The notes: generated from the letters alone by a model not told the origin. A stretch of 64,000 bases of DNA from Nemopilema nomurai (GCA_003864495.1 ML133412.1:310001-374000); one strand, 5' to 3'. Counted from the stretch's first letter, positions 11,629 through 22,750 are shown. Translations and numbers: made by a program.

Positions 11629-14475
11629 TTATTTATCATCTTCTGCGTCATCACTGTCGTCGTCGTAGTCCTCGTCCTCGTCATCGGGATGAGGAATCAC
11701 CGACTTTTCAACGATTTCATCCTCGTTTTCGTTGTCATCCTCACTAGTTTCCTCCTCCTCAGCCTCCTCTTCCGGCCTAGGGATACGCGATCTTTGATAA
11801 TTTTCACCTTCCTCTGACTTTCCGCCCATTTCGCCACCCTGCATGTTATTTTCCTCGTTACCAAAGCCACCCTGGAAACCGCCAATATTCATACTAGGGC
11901 TATCTGAAGAAAAGCTACTTTCTTCACTTGAAGATGATCCACCCATGTTATTCATAGATCCTTGCGTGTCTGGCATTTGGTTGGAGTCGGAGAAGGCGTT
12001 ACCCAGATTGGTGCCGCTAAGGGCCGCACTTATGGCATTGCTTGCGGAATTCCCTGAAGCCCCGCCTAAAGAACCACCCAGTGACCCCCCAATCTGGCCT
12101 CCTAGTGAATTGCTAATTTGATTTGCTATCGAGGCTGGCAGAGAGTTTAGTTGGCTGGACAAGCCTGAAAGGCCAGACTTGGCAAAGGCGGATGCACTCA
12201 ACGGGCTCTCTGCGGTTGCTGGGCTGGGTGGAGAGGCTGCTGCGTTCGGAACATTGCTGCCTAGGCCATTATTGAGAGCAGACAGTTCAGAAGAAGATAC
12301 TTGGGATGAACTGGAGCCTGGGTGAACAAATATGACACTGTCGCTACCATCGGCGTTGCTAGATCCAAGAAGCTGACGTCTGTTCAAACGGGATTTTATT
12401 GACCTCTTCAGAATCTCTCTAGGATTTGGTTCATCACTCACCTCACGTTTCTGCTTCTTTGGAGCGTCAAACCTCTGCTGGATCTGGTTTCTTTTGCCAA
12501 CAAAGCCGCCTGCACCGCCAAAACCACCAAAGCCATGCCCACCATCGAATCCCTGTCCACCTTCGAATCCGTGTCCACCTTGAAATCCGTGTCCACCTTC
12601 GAATCCGTGTCCACCTTCGAATCCATGTCCACCTTCGAATCCGTGCCCTCCTTCAAAGCCATGTCCTATGTCAAATCCGTGTCCTCCTTCCAAGAATCCA
12701 TGGCCTCCCTCGAGTCCGTGTCCACCTTCGAATCCCTGTCCACCTTCTATGAATCCACCGTGACCACCATCAAAGCCATGACCACCAAAATTGAAACCGT
12801 GTCCGCCAAATCCATGGCCGGCTTCTTCGGAGTGGTAGTCAAAATGATGGACTGTTGAGTGTTGTGCATCTGGGTGAACGATGTGAGGTTGATGGATGAC
12901 AATAGGTGGTCTGTGATAAACCGTTGGTGGTGACGTCACATGGACAGCTGGAACATGGTTACCCGCATTGATGATTGGTACTGGTGGGCTGATGTGAACG
13001 GCTGGGACATGTGGTCTGACATGAATGGCTGGTACGTGGGCAGGGATGTTTATGTATGGCACATGTGGGCCAATGTGGACCGCTGGGACATGAGGTCCAA
13101 TATGAACTGGAGGATAATGAGGCCCAATATGAATGGGTGGGGTGTGTGGTCCAACGTGGACGCTAGCTGGGAATGGGTGCCACCCTTGATAATGGGTGTC
13201 GAAGTGACCTCCATCGGCATGACCTCCATCAAAGTGTCCTCCTCCTTCCATGTGTCCGCCGTCCATGTGTCCCATATCCATGTGTCCCATATCCATGTGT
13301 CCCATATCCATGTGTCCCATATCCAAGTGTCCGACATCCAAGTGTCCGCCATCCATATGTCCGAGGTCCCCGTGCTCTCCGTCGAGGTGTCCTCCATCAA
13401 ATTGGGCGTGTCTCTTAACCTTCCCTTTGATTTGCAGAGCTGGTTTGCCTGGGATCGCTGATCTTCCGTGGTCTCCCCATCCACCACCATAACCATGATC
13501 TCCGCCCCATCCTCCACCTCCATGGCCTCCCCATCCTCCACCTCCGTGACCTCCCCATCCGCCACCTCCGTGACCTCCCCAGCCACCATCTCCATGACCA
13601 CCCCAGCCGCCGCCATGACCAAAGCCATGACCGCCGAAGCCGTGACCACCAAATCCACTGTGACCACCACCCCATCCCCCATGACCACCACCATGATGTC
13701 CCCATTCATCTCCATCGCAGCATTCACCGCCAACAATATGTGACTCGTGGTGTACAACAGGGGGCTGATGATACACAGTGGGGGGAGAAGAAACGTGGAC
13801 GGCAGGGCCCATTGGACCAGCATGAACAGTTGGAATTGGAGGAGGCATATGGACGAATGGAACATGTGGGCCTACATGGTAAAGAGGAGCATGTGTGCCA
13901 TAGTGAATGCTAGGTACGTGTGGACCTACATGTACAGCTGAAACATGAGGACCAACATGAACTGGTGGGGCATTTGGTCCGACATGAAGAGGCGGTGTGT
14001 GAGATGGAACGTAAGTTGTATGGTCTCCACCAAAACCTCCGTGACCTCCGAAGCCTCCGAAACCATGTCCACCAAAACCACCTCCGAATCCATCACCGTG
14101 TCCCCCAAAACCACCAAAGCCATGACCGCCAAATCCTTCGCCATGTCCGCCAAATCCGCCATCGAACCCGCCGAAGCCACCGCCATGGCCTCCGAATCCA
14201 TGTCCGCCGAAGCCATGGCCTTCGCCACCACCCCATCCACCTCCAAATCCGTGTCCATATCCTCCAGTTCCGAAATCTCTTTTCTGTGGATATTCAATAA
14301 CTTGCAACTTTGAAGGTTTAGCTTGTACTTTGACTCCGTCTGGCCCTGCATTTACGACTAACTCTGGCGGTTTCTCGTGAACTGTCCATCTTCTATCAGC
14401 ATCAGTTTCATACGGCCTAGCGCGTACATAAATTGAGAGGATCCCTATCAGAAAGACGTGCCGAAAACACGCCAT
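11629..14475 (-). CDS. Secreted Gly/His-rich modular protein with two histidine-repeat modules
   Basis: A single open frame encodes 948 residues. I do not recognise a named family. Residues 1-19 look like a signal peptide. Order of parts: Gly/His/Phe-rich repeats (70-150); histidine module 1 (151-259), opening DHTTYV, built of 9-residue units like VHVGPHVPA and closing GGECCDG; Gly/His/Trp repeats (260-335); MGHMD/GGHLD pentapeptides (360-425); histidine module 2 (about 436-540), without the ECC end; GHGFEG hexapeptides (552-655); a basic linker with KR, KKQKR, KR and RR sites (660-700) suggesting proprotein cleavage; a Ser/Gly/Asn-rich segment (700-890); and a strongly acidic Asp/Glu tail (890-948). 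Only two cysteines lie beyond the signal peptide, and they are adjacent. An extracellular structural, metal-binding or mineral-associated role is inference from composition. AATAAA overlaps the stop codon. A TATA-like box lies about 170 bp upstream of the start. The paralogue is at 19793-20545. Confidence 0.85.
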   Translation of the reverse strand: MACFRHVFLIGILSIYVRARPYETDADRRWTVHEKPPELVVNAGPDGVKVQAKPSKLQVIEYPQKRDFGTGGYGHGFGGGWGGGEGHGFGGHGFGGHGGGFGGFDGGFGGHGEGFGGHGFGGFGGHGDGFGGGFGGHGFGGFGGHGGFGGDHTTYVPSHTPPLHVGPNAPPVHVGPHVSAVHVGPHVPSIHYGTHAPLYHVGPHVPFVHMPPPIPTVHAGPMGPAVHVSSPPTVYHQPPVVHHESHIVGGECCDGDEWGHHGGGHGGWGGGHSGFGGHGFGGHGFGHGGGWGGHGDGGWGGHGGGGWGGHGGGGWGGHGGGGWGGDHGYGGGWGDHGRSAIPGKPALQIKGKVKRHAQFDGGHLDGEHGDLGHMDGGHLDVGHLDMGHMDMGHMDMGHMDMGHMDGGHMEGGGHFDGGHADGGHFDTHYQGWHPFPASVHVGPHTPPIHIGPHYPPVHIGPHVPAVHIGPHVPYINIPAHVPAIHVRPHVPAVHISPPVPIINAGNHVPAVHVTSPPTVYHRPPIVIHQPHIVHPDAQHSTVHHFDYHSEEAGHGFGGHGFNFGGHGFDGGHGGFIEGGQGFEGGHGLEGGHGFLEGGHGFDIGHGFEGGHGFEGGHGFEGGHGFEGGHGFQGGHGFEGGQGFDGGHGFGGFGGAGGFVGKRNQIQQRFDAPKKQKREVSDEPNPREILKRSIKSRLNRRQLLGSSNADGSDSVIFVHPGSSSSQVSSSELSALNNGLGSNVPNAAASPPSPATAESPLSASAFAKSGLSGLSSQLNSLPASIANQISNSLGGQIGGSLGGSLGGASGNSASNAISAALSGTNLGNAFSDSNQMPDTQGSMNNMGGSSSSEESSFSSDSPSMNIGGFQGGFGNEENNMQGGEMGGKSEEGENYQRSRIPRPEEEAEEEETSEDDNENEDEIVEKSVIPHPDDEDEDYDDDSDDAEDDK
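12526..12760 (-). repeat. 18-bp coding tandem repeat (GHGFEG units)
   Basis: About ten near-identical 18-nt units (tccaccttcgaatccgtg on the plus strand) encode the GHGFEG array of the Gly/His-rich protein. Several neighbouring copies are identical at the nucleotide level, which suggests recent slippage or unequal exchange. Confidence 0.85.
12856..13170 (-). repeat. Histidine module 2 (27-bp / 9-aa periodicity)
   Basis: This is the second copy of the histidine module, residues about 436-540 of the large protein. It has about ten units of the form x-H-(V/I)-G-P-H-x-P-x and ends PPIVIHQPHIV. It lacks the GGECCDG terminus of module 1 and of the paralogue. The units are diverged at the DNA level, so the 9-residue spacing looks selected rather than recently amplified. 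Confidence 0.8.
13255..13340 (-). repeat. 15-bp coding tandem repeat (MGHMD units)
   Basis: Four to six nearly identical 15-nt units (catatccatgtgtcc and close variants) encode consecutive MGHMD pentapeptides. The near identity of adjacent units points to recent array expansion within the gene. Confidence 0.85.
13702..14001 (-). repeat. Histidine module 1 (27-bp / 9-aa periodicity)
   Basis: This covers residues 159-258 of the large protein, the repeat part of a 109-residue block (151-259). The block aligns without a gap in total length to residues 133-241 of the paralogue at 19793. Shared marks are DHTTYV.SH.PP.H.GPNAP at the start, VYHQ.P in the middle and GGECCDG near the end. Confidence 0.85.
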
Positions 14476-14643
14476 TATCCAAATTCTCCGAGTCGATCCT
14501 CACGAATTTTGGATTTCGATTGCTATTTTGTTTATTATCCTGATACAGGGAACCTCGTTAATGCGAGCATAGAGAAGCGCTGTGTTCACTGACCGATTCG
14601 CTTATCTCAGCGGACATGACCTTTTAACGGGTGTTTTGAACTC

Positions 14644-14652
14644 TCTATATAG
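14644..14652 (-). promoter_or_regulatory. Candidate TATA box of the Gly/His-rich gene
   Basis: The minus strand reads ctatatagag about 170 bp upstream of the start codon at 14475. The spacing fits a TATA promoter with a roughly 140-nt 5' UTR. The motif alone is weak evidence in AT-rich DNA. Confidence 0.35.
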
Positions 14653-14659
14653 ATATTCA

Positions 14660-17600
14660 TATATCCAGTGATTCAGTGAATCAGAACAAGCCAAGCATAA
14701 CAGCTTGTGCTGGCTAATGCTAACACCAGGTAGTTCCATTCTAAAGAGTTTCACGGACGCAAGAAACTTTCTTGCTGTTGTTAGGCTTTTTGTTTATGCA
14801 GCAGATTTTGTAATTGCAAAAGTTTGCAAAAAACTCCCTGTAGGTGGCAACGAGGGTAAAATTCCCAGAATCAATGTCTTTCTAGTGTTTCATGTGAAAA
14901 CAGGCAAACAAACTTATCTTTTTGTCAATCAAAAGGCGACAAAGTTATCCAAGATAAATGATATCAACACGCTCAATAATTTGTACTATAAACAGGTCTT
15001 TTGGTATACTTGTCAAAGGTTGGACAGGTAATCATTTGCTCTAAAAACTACTGTCACCTATGCAGCAGCAGAATGAAGCTTTAGAGCTGAGAGGTGCAAG
15101 TAGGGGGTAATAAATCATTGTTCCTGTCTTCAATTCCTTGATAATCGGGTTCGTTGGGGATGTTACATCAGGATGCAAGTAATCTATCAGCTTCTGTTAA
15201 CCCTGGCGATGCCACTACTTATTGCATCACCGTAGTCTAAACATCAACTCATGCATGCAAAATTATTTAGAAATATGACTCATTTTTCGGTCACCAGCTT
15301 TGTCTAATTCGTAGCTCAAGATAATGAAGAAGCATCTGGCTTGTTTTCTTTGGCTAGGCCAGTGAGCTTTGATCACAGCATCAGATACCCTGCTTTAACC
15401 CAAAGGCTGACAATTGCCTATATAAGCGACAATGTCTGCCAAGACTACTTCAAAGCGCAAAACGGATTTATGCTATCATGTCTTATCGATTCACAACTAT
15501 AGAAAAAGCTGTATCAACTGCTACCCTCAACGCAATGTCGAGCATATTCTTAGAGCAATATAGCTTACAGGAATGTTGTTGTTGCGTTGTTTAGTTGATT
15601 TGGTTATAATCTATATAACTAACTAGCTTTTTCAGAAATGAAGAAGAATTTTAATTACATCAAAATCAAATCAAATTATCAAATACACTGAAACATTTAG
15701 TATCTCTTCATACATATATACCATTGTAAAAAGGCATTACATTGAAATTCTTCATGAATTACATACATACATTGAAAGTAATTCATTATTATTGATAGAG
15801 TTTCATTTTGCCTGCATTGCCTCATCAGAGATGGTCTTCACCAAAACACTTTTCTATAAATTCAATTTACGCGTTGAAAATTAAGTTTGAGACATATACT
15901 GCATCAATAAATACCTTTTCATGCATTGCCAATGAGCATTCCACGATCAGAAGGCTTTGGTAACGCACTGACCTAGAGAGGAGAAATAATGGCATTATGT
16001 GCAAAAGAAACTCTATATACAGAGAGTTCTTTGGCCAGATAAAAAGCTGCTCTCAGTTAAAATAGTTTAAGAATAGGTTAAGTTTACACAAGATCTACTC
16101 ACTTGTCACGTTCTCAGGATATAACATAATTTAAAAAGTAAATTTATAAATAAACGGTATGCTGACAAAGAATAGTTAACGTTAAATTAACTTGGCGTTT
16201 GTATCATCATTTGATATTTTGTTACCTTTTGTTCGCCATGTGCTCTAAGAAGATTTTCCACACTTTCTTCCAATCGAGTACGCAGCAGCTTCAAATGTAC
16301 CCCGCAGCATTATCTAGAAGGTAAAGAAGTTTTTCAACCTGAGAAATATTTGTAATATTTATTAAAATTTCAATTACCGTTTTATAACAACTGGTATTAG
16401 AAAATATATTCTATTTTACTAACCAAATTATTTCCAAGCGACAAATCATCCCAAAAAAATCGTCCGGATAAACCGCCCCGACAAATCACCCCTACAAATC
16501 ATCCCGACAAATCATCCCGACAAATCATCCCGACAAATCAAACCATTCCGACAATCCAGTCACCTAGCCAGATGTAAATGTTTACTTATCAAGTTTCAAG
16601 AACTTGATTTCAAAACCAGTCAAATTGCAATAAGCTCCTCTCAACCAACCTTGTTTTTGATTCGACGGCCTTATCATTTATTGCATAGTTCTGCCGCGTA
16701 AACTACCCAACCTTCATATACCTTCCAGCAAGTAGCCACTTTACCCGGTTCTCTGTTAGCTTACTGATAATCCCACAAAGTAATCCCAATCAACCGAATA
16801 TAAACGCTAACCCTCCATTAATCGCTAATGATATGGTTGTTCCAATTATTAATCATAATCTCTATATGTCATATAACACTTTCCACCCTGAATCAAATAC
16901 CAAAGCACCATTTAATACACAAAGTATTCTGACAAATATCTGCTCTTCTAATATAGCCTTAGTTGTTTTCGGATTTTCAAAGCTATTTTTGGTAGTATAA
17001 ATATAAATTTCAAATTCTGCATAATGTCACACTATGTTTATTCACGTATTCAGAAAAAACAGGGTGTTAGAAATGCATATTATTAAAATTGAGAAGTAAT
17101 CAAAATACTTGCTAAACCTTTTGAGATTTAATCTTGTTTCCATAACCGCATAAATATTTGTTAATCAAATTATAACTAGCACGGGAGATAAAATTTAAAA
17201 AGTTTGAAGGCAACGTCTTGTTTCAACTTCCAAAGGAAAAAGTTGTTTCGTTGACTATCAAAGTTATTTCTGAACAAACATTGCAAGAACAAAGTCAGAT
17301 AAAAATTTTCTGCTCTCTATGACGAGCCATAAATACAGTAAGTGTAAAAATGATACGCCGTACCCAATTATCTTCTAAAAAGATTTTAATGATGACAAAA
17401 AAATTACAAAATATCTTTCAGTTGTTGGCGAAGGTTGATATCCTCTAATAAGATTTAAACAATGCTTTGGAAAAATTCAAAAGTACTCAATTAGTCAATA
17501 ATGGATTTATGGGTAATTCAAGTTCTTTTTGCACAGCATTATACAGCATTCGATGGTTTCTAAACTTCAAAGTCCACAAATGCTGGTCATTCCTTTTATT

Positions 17601-19690
17601 ACTTCAAATTATTCAATTTTAAGGAAGAATTTCCGATCTCACAGGCACCGAAGCTTTTGTTCTTCAGATAATTAAAAGGTGTTAAAAATGAAGGTGTTAA
17701 AAATACCACCTGCATAACATTGGAGTGTACAAAAACACCTTTTAGAAAATAAAGGGTCGATTTGTTAAAGATATGATGAAGAAATGCTCTAGAGATAAAT
17801 ATTAAGCGTAAAAAGGTTTGTAGAAAAATCTGCATCGGCTGTATTATGATCGAAAGTGTTCTAACGATACGCAGAGCCTTGGATTCAATTGTGCTAAGCA
17901 CCTGAAGGTACAAATAATGCTGAATCTTGCTCTAAAATTTCAGTCTTTGAAATTGTTATTTACTCTTCATAACATATGAGTGCTACTTTCTCGTTATTCA
18001 TTGGAGAGTACAACTAACGATATATATTTCTTCAGCTCTATATGTTTCGGAATGATATGATTTACCATTATATATGATATGTATGAGATGTGGTATGTAA
18101 GCGATATGATGTGAGGTTTGATAAAGACTCTTCGTGTGTTTGTTTTACTCAAGGGCAAGCTTGTTTCTACGATCCATAGTCAGGTTCGTGGAGAATTGGA
18201 GAAAGATACAGGTTCTACTGATTAATTTTACAACCATCCCTTGTTCCTTGAAACATGAGATCTGTTTTGCAAATTGAAGCCAAACTTTCTGAATTTTTTA
18301 AACTATTGGCAATTTTTGCATAACACCCGAACATTCTGTTAGAAATTTTTTTTAAATGGCCTGGCCACCTACTGTGTCAAAATTACAGTGATTTCTATGC
18401 AATACTTGACAGCTATTGTCATTAATTTTACGCTTAATGAGCTGCAACTGGTTAGCAACAGCCTTCAGTGAATGCTACCAAACAAGGAAAGAAAGCTAGT
18501 TGCTCTTCAAGGTTCAATGGCAGGGAATCGTATGTTCAGTTCTTGACGATAAGGCTGTGCAATGCAAAACCGTGTTCACCGGCCTATACCAAAATTAGGC
18601 CAAAGTTATGTTGTTTACTGGCACTAGAACCTTTGAGGTGAAAAAGAAGTCCGAAAAGGAGCCTCACGATATTATCTTGAAAAATATTGCACTTGCTTAG
18701 GCAATAGCAGCATTGCTTCAGATAGTGTGATATGTTGTTTAGCTGCACCATGAATACACACAATATTTTACTTTTTTATCTTAATTCTGTTATTTTCGTA
18801 ATAGGTCAAAAGAGGTCAGTATCGAAAGATAACAGCTTGATTTTGAATTCAATTGGGCAGCCAAAACTAATCACATCGATCTATGATATCCCTGTATTTA
18901 GTAGTGACGAAAATTAACGAAACAGTCTAAATGTTGACATCAGATAGTTCACGGAAACTCTGAATGCATAACAACAGGTCCATGTTCACTGTTATTTCAA
19001 ACCTACACGGTTCGGTTCTCCAATACTATCATAGCCGAGGCCTGACGGGGGTCACTACGTGATAATTTTCGCGATCGGTTTCCTAAAATTGATGCTTCAC
19101 TGAATTGAATTGGAGCTGCCAGCTTTTGATAAAGCATACAGAAGCTAAATGTATGGTTATTTTTCTAGGAGCCTTTGTGCCAGGTGATGCCAAATGGGGG
19201 TGATGCCATATTTGATGTGGTGCTGCTTTCCTTCTAGCACCAATGGGAATATAATATATTAATTGAAGCATTAGACTTCCTTTAATGGCAAAAGTTCTAT
19301 TGATAAATCACAAGCTACTATTGTTGCACCTTAATGGCAAAAGAAAGAGATTGAGCTTTATCTCTTTCAGACTAGTCACAGATGGAGTATAGAAAATTGA
19401 ACTCTTTTATAAAAGACAGAACTATTTTGTTTTATAAAGACAAACATTTGTCACTTTTTTGCTAATGAAATTTTCCAGGACACTTAGCATTGTCCGGAGT
19501 ACCAAGAAGATAAATACTCCTTAATTATCCATGAGGGATCATTTCACTCTTGAACTGTATCATTCTAGCAAAAGTTATCTTTTCCATCCATTGCTGGTCA
19601 ACCAAGGATGAATTAAAATTTCAACGCGTAGAAGATTTTGTACATGAGTATTTCACAAAAGGGCTCACCCCCGTGCAGAAAACAGCATAC
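14660..19690. other. Divergent intergenic region between the two histidine-module genes
   Basis: About 5 kb separates the two paralogues, which are transcribed away from each other. I see no convincing coding exon. It contains a 13-bp minisatellite near 16.5 kb and AT-rich sequence. Shared enhancers for the pair would be expected here, but no specific element can be proved from sequence. Confidence 0.5.
16439..16557. repeat. 13-bp minisatellite
   Basis: The unit is acaaatcatcccg. It is clean for about four copies around 16481-16540 and degenerate on either side. Confidence 0.85.
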
Positions 19691-19695
19691 GAGAC

Positions 19696-19716
19696 ACCTG
19701 TTACATCATAACAGGT
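19696..19716. promoter_or_regulatory. Perfect 8-bp inverted repeat upstream of the small histidine-module gene
   Basis: ACCTGTTA and TAACAGGT are separated by five bases, about 80 bp before the start codon. CACCTG and CAGGTA are E-box-like cores bound by Snail/ZEB-type factors in other animals, and the centre resembles a bZIP half-site. This is a candidate regulatory site only. Confidence 0.3.
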
Positions 19717-19792
19717 AACAGTCTGGTCAACCCAAAAAACGAGCGCATATCGGTTTTGCACTGTGCCCGTTGTGAATTTCTACTTCCCAGCC

Positions 19793-20545
19793 ATGGCGAG
19801 ATACTTTGCAGTAGTCATTGCAGCACTCGTTGCTACAGCGAATTGCTTGCCCCTCCAGACGGCAGGAAAAAGGCGTCAGGACATTGGCCACGGGTTTGAT
19901 GATTGTGCAGGCCCGGTTTTGAGGGCTGGCTGTGAATTTGGAGGGCACGGAGCCGGACACCACGGAGATGGCATTGGCATTGGCTTCGGAAACCACGGCG
20001 ATGGGGTCGGAATCGGATATGGCGGCGGACATCATGGTGACGGCGGTATTGGATATGGCGGTGGACATCATGGTGACGGCGGTATTGGGTACGGCGGCGA
20101 AGGCTACATTCATGGCGGATACGCGGGCGTAGGAGGCGACCACGGTGACTACCACGGCGACTACCACGGCGACTTTCACGAGGCCCACGACCACACCACG
20201 TACGTGCACAGCCACTCACCACCTGTCCACATTGGACCAAACGCACCAGCAGTCCATTTGGGTATCCACAGAGCCCCTATCCACATCCCACCACATGTGC
20301 CACAAATCCATGTCAACTCACACGCCCCAATTCGTCACATTGGACCCCATTCACAATACGTCCACATGCCCCCAGCTGTGCCAATCGTGCACGCCGGTCC
20401 AGTTGCTCCACCAGTCCATGTCTCCACCCCACCAAATGTTTACCACCAGGCCCCTATAGTCCACCACGAGCCACATGTAGTTGGGGGAGAATGCTGTGAT
20501 GGAGAGACGTGGGGTGTCGGCAGCGATGGACACAACAAGAAGTAA
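19793..20545 (+). CDS. Short secreted histidine-module protein, paralogue of the 948-aa protein
   Basis: A 250-residue protein. The start at 19793 is chosen because ccATGGc is a good context, it lies directly after a splice-acceptor-like ttcccag, and it gives a clean signal peptide (residues 1-19, ending near NCLP) followed by a dibasic KRR. Residues 35-130 are Gly/His/Asp-rich (HHGDGGIGYGGG repeats, then HGDY repeats). Residues 133-241 form the histidine module: DHTTYV, then 9-residue units such as VHIGPNAPA and IHIPPHVPQ, then VYHQAP and GGECCDG. This block has exactly the length (109 residues) of module 1 in the gene at 11629-14475. It lacks the cleavage linker, Ser-rich segment and acidic tail of the large protein. 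An AATAAA signal lies at 20770. The function is unknown; a secreted structural or metal-binding role is inference. An upstream 5' UTR exon is likely. Confidence 0.82.
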   Translation: MARYFAVVIAALVATANCLPLQTAGKRRQDIGHGFDDCAGPVLRAGCEFGGHGAGHHGDGIGIGFGNHGDGVGIGYGGGHHGDGGIGYGGGHHGDGGIGYGGEGYIHGGYAGVGGDHGDYHGDYHGDFHEAHDHTTYVHSHSPPVHIGPNAPAVHLGIHRAPIHIPPHVPQIHVNSHAPIRHIGPHSQYVHMPPAVPIVHAGPVAPPVHVSTPPNVYHQAPIVHHEPHVVGGECCDGETWGVGSDGHNKK

Positions 20546-20769
20546 GCACAAGCGGGTTTTTTCTTAGCAGAGCATGAAAAAGAGCACAAAACGAAGAAGG
20601 GAAATGCTTCGGTCCCATCTGAACACGCTAGGGGCTCTGACAGGTACGCGGAACTTGCAAAAGCTGTGTAAATTTGAACGTCCATTCGTGTTCGTGCCAC
20701 TATACTGGATGTAAATTATTATCTGACCGTCCTTGCTACTTTACATTTTGTAAAGGGAATAATTGAGTG

Positions 20770-20775
20770 AATAAA
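20770..20775 (+). terminator. Polyadenylation signal AATAAA
   Basis: A canonical hexamer 225 bp after the stop codon of the small histidine-module gene. Confidence 0.55.
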
Positions 20776-20799
20776 TTTGAAAGAGAATATTTTGTGATA

Positions 20800-22750
20800 T
20801 ACAGTTTGTCATTCTTTGCATTATGTTCTGTGACATTATTTGGACTTCACGTATCTGCTTAAGCGTCAACATTTCAGTATACTTTACATTGTTCAACTTT
20901 GCTTTAGATTCTAAAACTTAGTTTAGAATGGTCAAAAAGCTTCTGTGATCAAGATTGATCGATCTATAGAGGTTAAGGTCCCCTGCATGGTTAAGGTGGC
21001 ACTGGTTAAAAGTAAATTAGTCTTCAGACCGTTATCAATCCTCAGCTGTTATGTTCACTCGTTGACTACGATGGCAAATAACTACCGGGTATTGAAGTCT
21101 TGCTAAGGTCCAACAACGAAAAAGCATGCCTCTCTTCTTGCATGGACAAAATTTGAATTTGTGTTATGGTACGCTTCTCACAGCTTTAAAAGATCAATCT
21201 ATCTGTTGCAAAGATTCCCATGCGCTGGTACAACAGTTAAAGTTTAGTGACAAGGTTGAGCTAGCCTTTGTAGGTTTCAGACGCATCTCATCTTAGTTCC
21301 AAGGCCATTGCTGGCTCCGTCAAAGGCATTTCTTGTCACAGCTATTATAAAGATTGATGATTGTTTAGCATTTTAGCAAGAGAGTAAGGTGATGACTTTA
21401 TTGGAAGCTCTAGATTCGTTATGAGCCTGTAATGCACTGATAGATCTTGTTCTTATGGACATAAGCACATGAAACTGTTTGTGACTAAGGAATTCATCGA
21501 ATTCTAGGGAGTGGAGTTGCTATTTAATTCACGTACCCAATAATTGTAATTTTGTTATACCATTGCTCCGGCGTTGTGCATCTTTCAGAACGAGACAATT
21601 TAGAAATGGCGCATGATGTTAGTTCTTCCTACAAGGCGTTGTCTACCATCTTACTTCAACTTTCATTTCCATTCCTCTTAATAGTTATGTTAAGCATTGG
21701 GAAACTTCAGAACGATGCAAGAGAACCTCAGGAGAAAAGGGTATCAAAATGCATCACTGTTTACCCAGGGACTCCCCTCCGCAGACAGGCGTTAAATGAT
21801 TGATTGCACATTGAGGTATGATAGTGATGTCATTGGCAAACAGTTACATAACAAATTCTTACCATTCTCCAAGAAGTTATTCTAGCCTGAGAAAACTGGG
21901 GTGGGAGGGGGCATCATAGAAAACACTGGATAATATTGTACGGATACAATATATTTACAAAATAAGGCTATACCTTAAGGTTATATAAGTCTTCTTCCTT
22001 GAATTAATTTGAAGTTATGAATTAATGCATGCCGCAGTTTAGAATGTTTGAGCAATTCATACCAAAAGCTACGCATAAAGCCAATGGGCGGTAACACTAA
22101 CAAATAACCAAAAAATTTTTTGGAAAAGAAGGGGATAAATGAAGTGGCAAAATTTTCCCTAAGCCCCCCACCACCGTATAAACGCCACTGCATTCTCCTT
22201 CTTTATGGAGCAAATTTTGAGTTTTTCTTGTATGAAACTTCAATTATGTCTTAGCATAAATGAGCACTTGTAAATGGTGTAAACTGTAACCGCAAAAGTT
22301 AAAGTGAAACGCCATCAAAGTTGTAGGTTTTGTGCTGGTTTCTTGAGGCTTACCATTGGTAAGTGGCATTTGTTTTTCTCCCAAGGCCGCATTTAGGACC
22401 GCCGGGGCTCTGGGCCCAAGTTTGATTGCGCCCCTTAGAGCACTACTTCACGTAGGTTTTCAAAACGTTGCTCGGAGCCCCCTGAAATTGAAAATCTTAA
22501 GGAGCCCCTGGACCCGGGCCCACTAGGCCTATGGGTAAATGCGTCACTGTTTTCTCCTGTGTTTTACACTACGCAAAAACATCACTGATATATAGTTGGA
22601 CATGGTATGGGGGTATACTGTTAAATCAAAGCCAATGCATTTGGCAAACTTCGAAGTAGACAGGTGGTTGTATGACCGTAAACCATTCATTAACTAGGTT
22701 GACGCCTCGCGGCTTTAACCACACATCATCTTGCAGTAATAATCGCCTCA
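20800..22750. other. Intergenic stretch, no supported gene
   Basis: No recognisable coding exon. Around 22380-22550 is a short GC-rich segment with imperfect inverted similarity (ccggggctctgggccc and ggacccgggccca), possibly a decayed repeat. Confidence 0.4.

Noticed and set aside
11276..11668. A 130-codon plus-strand open frame with several cysteines
   Set aside because: It overlaps the end of the Gly/His-rich gene and its Ser-rich tail is the complement of the acidic repeat. The rest lies in the probable 3' flank.
12426..14351. Many long open frames on both strands across the Gly/His-rich gene
   Set aside because: They are shadows of repetitive coding sequence. Only the 948-codon minus-strand frame has a signal peptide and coherent modules.
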